Shown here: positions 5,322-6,734 of the stretch, piece after piece
How the letters are laid out: each line of letters starts with the position of its first letter
Position numbering within the stretch: position 1 is the stretch's first letter
Assembly: GCA_903941145.1 (NCBI GenBank)
Contig: CAJANQ010000139.1
Location: 1 to 6,734 of the forward strand
Reading direction: 5' to 3'
Length of the DNA stretch: 6,734 nt
Source of the DNA: an uncultured Actinomycetes bacterium
GTDB lineage: Bacteria > Actinomycetota > Acidimicrobiia > Acidimicrobiales > Microtrichaceae
Program-made: the position numbers and the translations under genes
Notes under the pieces: model-generated
The model's input: only the letters and a program-made list of their open reading frames with translations
Databases searched by the model: none
Told to the model about the DNA's origin: nothing

Positions 5322-6607
5322 CAGCGGTCTCCGTCCTGCTCGTTCGTGGTGCCGAGCTGCTCGATCTTGTCGGCAGACTCGTTGACGGCCCAGCGGTAGA
5401 TGCCCTGGGCCATGAGGGAGCGCTCGGTCTGGAGCCGCGCCTGGTTCACGTCGCGGCGCACGGCCAGGATCCCGGTGTCGTCGGGGGCGGCCAGCGCGGC
5501 GAACTCGGCCAGGTGCCCCGCCAGCCGAAGGTCGCCCTCGGCAGCGAGCGTCGTCGCCCGGTCGGCCAGCACCGAGGCCCCGCCGGCCAGGTCGGCGAGC
5601 TCGGTCGCAAGGGCCGTCTCCCGGGCGGGCTGCAGGTGCGAGGGGTTGCCGTCGTACCAGCCGCCGTAGAGGCGCCAGAGGTTGCGGACCACAAACTCGG
5701 GGTCGTCGTAGACCGGCTGCAGCCACGGCCGGCCGGCCAGGTGCTCGGGGACGCGCACGGTGTGGATCAGGTCGTCGAGCCGGGCGCCGGAGTTCATGAG
5801 CGCGAGGGACTGCTCGACGAGCGACTCGAGCAGCTCGGCGGTGTCGGACAGCACCCCGGCGATGCGGTCGCGCCCGGCGATGGGCAGCCCGTGGCCCGGG
5901 AGCATGAGTTCGGCGCCGAGCGCCGCCATCTTGCGCAGCGCGGCGGCCCACTCGAACGGGAACCGCTGCACCTTCTGCGGGTTGCCGCAGTTGGGGGCCG
6001 CCCAGATGAACAGGTCGCCGGTGCACAGCACCTTGCGCTCGGGCACCCAGACCCAGGTGCCGTCGTCGGTCTCTCCCTTGTCGTGGTGGAGCTCGACCTG
6101 GAGGTCGCCGACGGTCACCACCAGGTCGTCGTGGTAGGTCTCGTCCGGGTAGCGGAACCCCGACGGGAACATCGGCTGGGGCAGCTGGAACTGCCGCTGG
6201 TTGATCGTGCCGTTGTACCCGTTCGTCAGGTCGTAGCGGTCGAACCGTGCGGGCAGGTTCTCGTGGGCGACGACACGCACCGGCGCCCCCTCGGCCTCGA
6301 AGAGCGGGACGGCCCACACGTGGTCGACGTGCCCGTGCGTGTAGACCGCGACGTCGAGCGGTGCCGTGGTCCAGTCCCGGACGGCCTGGTGCACCTCGCG
6401 GAACTGGAGGATGCCGCCGGCGTCGACGAGCAGCATGCGCCCGTCGTCGACGAGCGCCGTGACGTTGCCGAACGACTGGACGAACGCCAGCCCGTCGCCG
6501 AGCTCAGACAGCCGGCTCCCGCTCAGGAACACGAGCGGCTGGTGGCCGTCGGTCGAGGCTTCGCCGCTCAGCAGCCGTTCGGACTCGGCGAGCAGGTCGA
6601 CGGTCAT
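5321..6607 (-). CDS. Metallo-beta-lactamase-fold hydrolase with alkyl-sulfatase dimerization region
   Basis: A 428-residue protein without signal peptide. An MBL domain spans about 25-245: LLVDAGG (59-65), the zinc motif THGHVDH (H91, H93, D95, H96), GETDDGTWVW (178-187), CTGDLF with D198, and PGHG with H239. All usual dinuclear metal ligands appear present. It is followed by YDDPEFVVRNLWRLYGGWYD (300-319) and GNPSHLQPA, the hallmark of the alkyl-sulfatase dimerization domain of SdsA1-type enzymes. At 428 residues it is much shorter than SdsA1 (about 650) and lacks room for the C-terminal SCP2-like domain, which normally binds the alkyl chain. It may thus be a short relative acting on another ester, or a sulfatase using a partner for substrate binding. 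The start ATG at 6607 has no strong Shine-Dalgarno but lies only five bases after the upstream stop, so it is probably coupled. The stop overlaps the SDR start by one base. Confidence 0.92.
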   Translation of the reverse strand: MTVDLLAESERLLSGEASTDGHQPLVFLSGSRLSELGDGLAFVQSFGNVTALVDDGRMLLVDAGGILQFREVHQAVRDWTTAPLDVAVYTHGHVDHVWAVPLFEAEGAPVRVVAHENLPARFDRYDLTNGYNGTINQRQFQLPQPMFPSGFRYPDETYHDDLVVTVGDLQVELHHDKGETDDGTWVWVPERKVLCTGDLFIWAAPNCGNPQKVQRFPFEWAAALRKMAALGAELMLPGHGLPIAGRDRIAGVLSDTAELLESLVEQSLALMNSGARLDDLIHTVRVPEHLAGRPWLQPVYDDPEFVVRNLWRLYGGWYDGNPSHLQPARETALATELADLAGGASVLADRATTLAAEGDLRLAGHLAEFAALAAPDDTGILAVRRDVNQARLQTERSLMAQGIYRWAVNESADKIEQLGTTNEQDGDR

Positions 6608-6612
6608 GCCGG

Positions 6613-6734
6613 TCAGCCCGGTGCGTTCTGCTCGAGCAGCTCGTCGAGGTGGCTGAACCGGTTGCCGGCGGTGCGGGTGCGCACCTGGGCCCGGGTCACG
6701 AACCGGTGGGCCGTGTGCTCCCAGGTGAACCCGA
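6613..6734 (-). CDS. C-terminal end of an unidentified gene, 5' part outside the window
   Basis: The minus strand reads open from the window edge to a TGA at 6615-6613, giving 39 residues that begin GFTWEHTAHRFVTRAQV and end HLDELLEQNAPG. Every codon but one ends in G or C, as in the genes downstream, which supports real coding. The stop lies five bases before the ATG of the hydrolase gene, so this is the upstream member of the same operon. The FTWEHTA segment faintly recalls the C-terminal FTWExTA of some glycosyltransferases, but this is too short to rely on, and I do not recognise the protein. Confidence 0.7.
   Translation of the reverse strand, partial: GFTWEHTAHRFVTRAQVRTRTAGNRFSHLDELLEQNAPG

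Noticed and set aside
4470..5399. 309-codon + strand open frame antisense to the SDR gene
   Set aside because: Antisense shadow of an SDR with all catalytic residues; the protein is low-complexity and would start inside the PIN-like gene.
5322..6317. N-terminal extension of the SDR frame by some 330 codons, suggesting a fusion protein
   Set aside because: The extension is Arg/Pro/Ala-rich and overlaps the hydrolase gene out of frame. The TGATG junction at 5319-5323 gives a natural SDR start.

Overview
The window is very G+C-rich with almost exclusively G/C-ending codons. It carries an Rv3520c-type F420-dependent oxidoreductase, an EchA19-like crotonase and promoters of the TAnnnT leaderless type. 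Together these point to a high-GC actinobacterium, possibly of the Nocardioides/Mycobacteriales kind; the genus cannot be fixed from the sequence alone. No RNA gene, insertion sequence, CRISPR array or replication origin was seen.

Layout. (i) The 3' part of an amidase-signature enzyme runs on + from the left edge to 1003. (ii) A short intergenic stretch holds a very long perfect hairpin (1037-1092) that separates it from a convergent - strand pair: a crotonase/enoyl-CoA hydratase (2207-3013), transcribed first, then a luciferase-like F420-dependent oxidoreductase (1116-2144). The crotonase resembles M. tuberculosis EchA19 (Rv3516) and the oxidoreductase resembles Rv3520c, two genes that lie close together in the mycobacterial cholesterol-catabolism region. 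A role in steroid or acyl-CoA breakdown is therefore a reasonable inference. (iii) An 86-bp divergent promoter region with an inverted repeat leads to a + strand gene (3100-3840) for a two-repeat NIPSNAP-like alpha/beta-barrel protein that appears to be translated from a leaderless mRNA. (iv) A compact two-gene module follows (3903-4507): a DUF433 antitoxin-like protein and a DUF5615 PIN-like putative toxin, overlapping by GTGA, with their own promoter and codon use clearly less G/C-biased than the neighbours. (v) A palindrome at 4501-4521 contains the stop codons of both the toxin and the convergent SDR gene. (vi) A tightly packed - strand operon fills the right side, in transcription order: the C-terminal end of an unidentified gene (6613-6734), a metallo-beta-lactamase-fold hydrolase with an alkyl-sulfatase dimerization region (5321-6607), and a short-chain dehydrogenase/reductase (4515-5321), with gaps or overlaps of only a few bases.

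Most of the window reads as catabolic or lipid-type accessory metabolism. The DUF433/DUF5615 pair is the one element that looks foreign. Nothing here is clearly a wholly new system. The best candidates for a second look are the toxin-antitoxin-like pair, the 19-bp-arm hairpin that could be a dispersed genomic repeat, the palindrome carrying two stop codons, and the divergent crotonase/NIPSNAP promoter.
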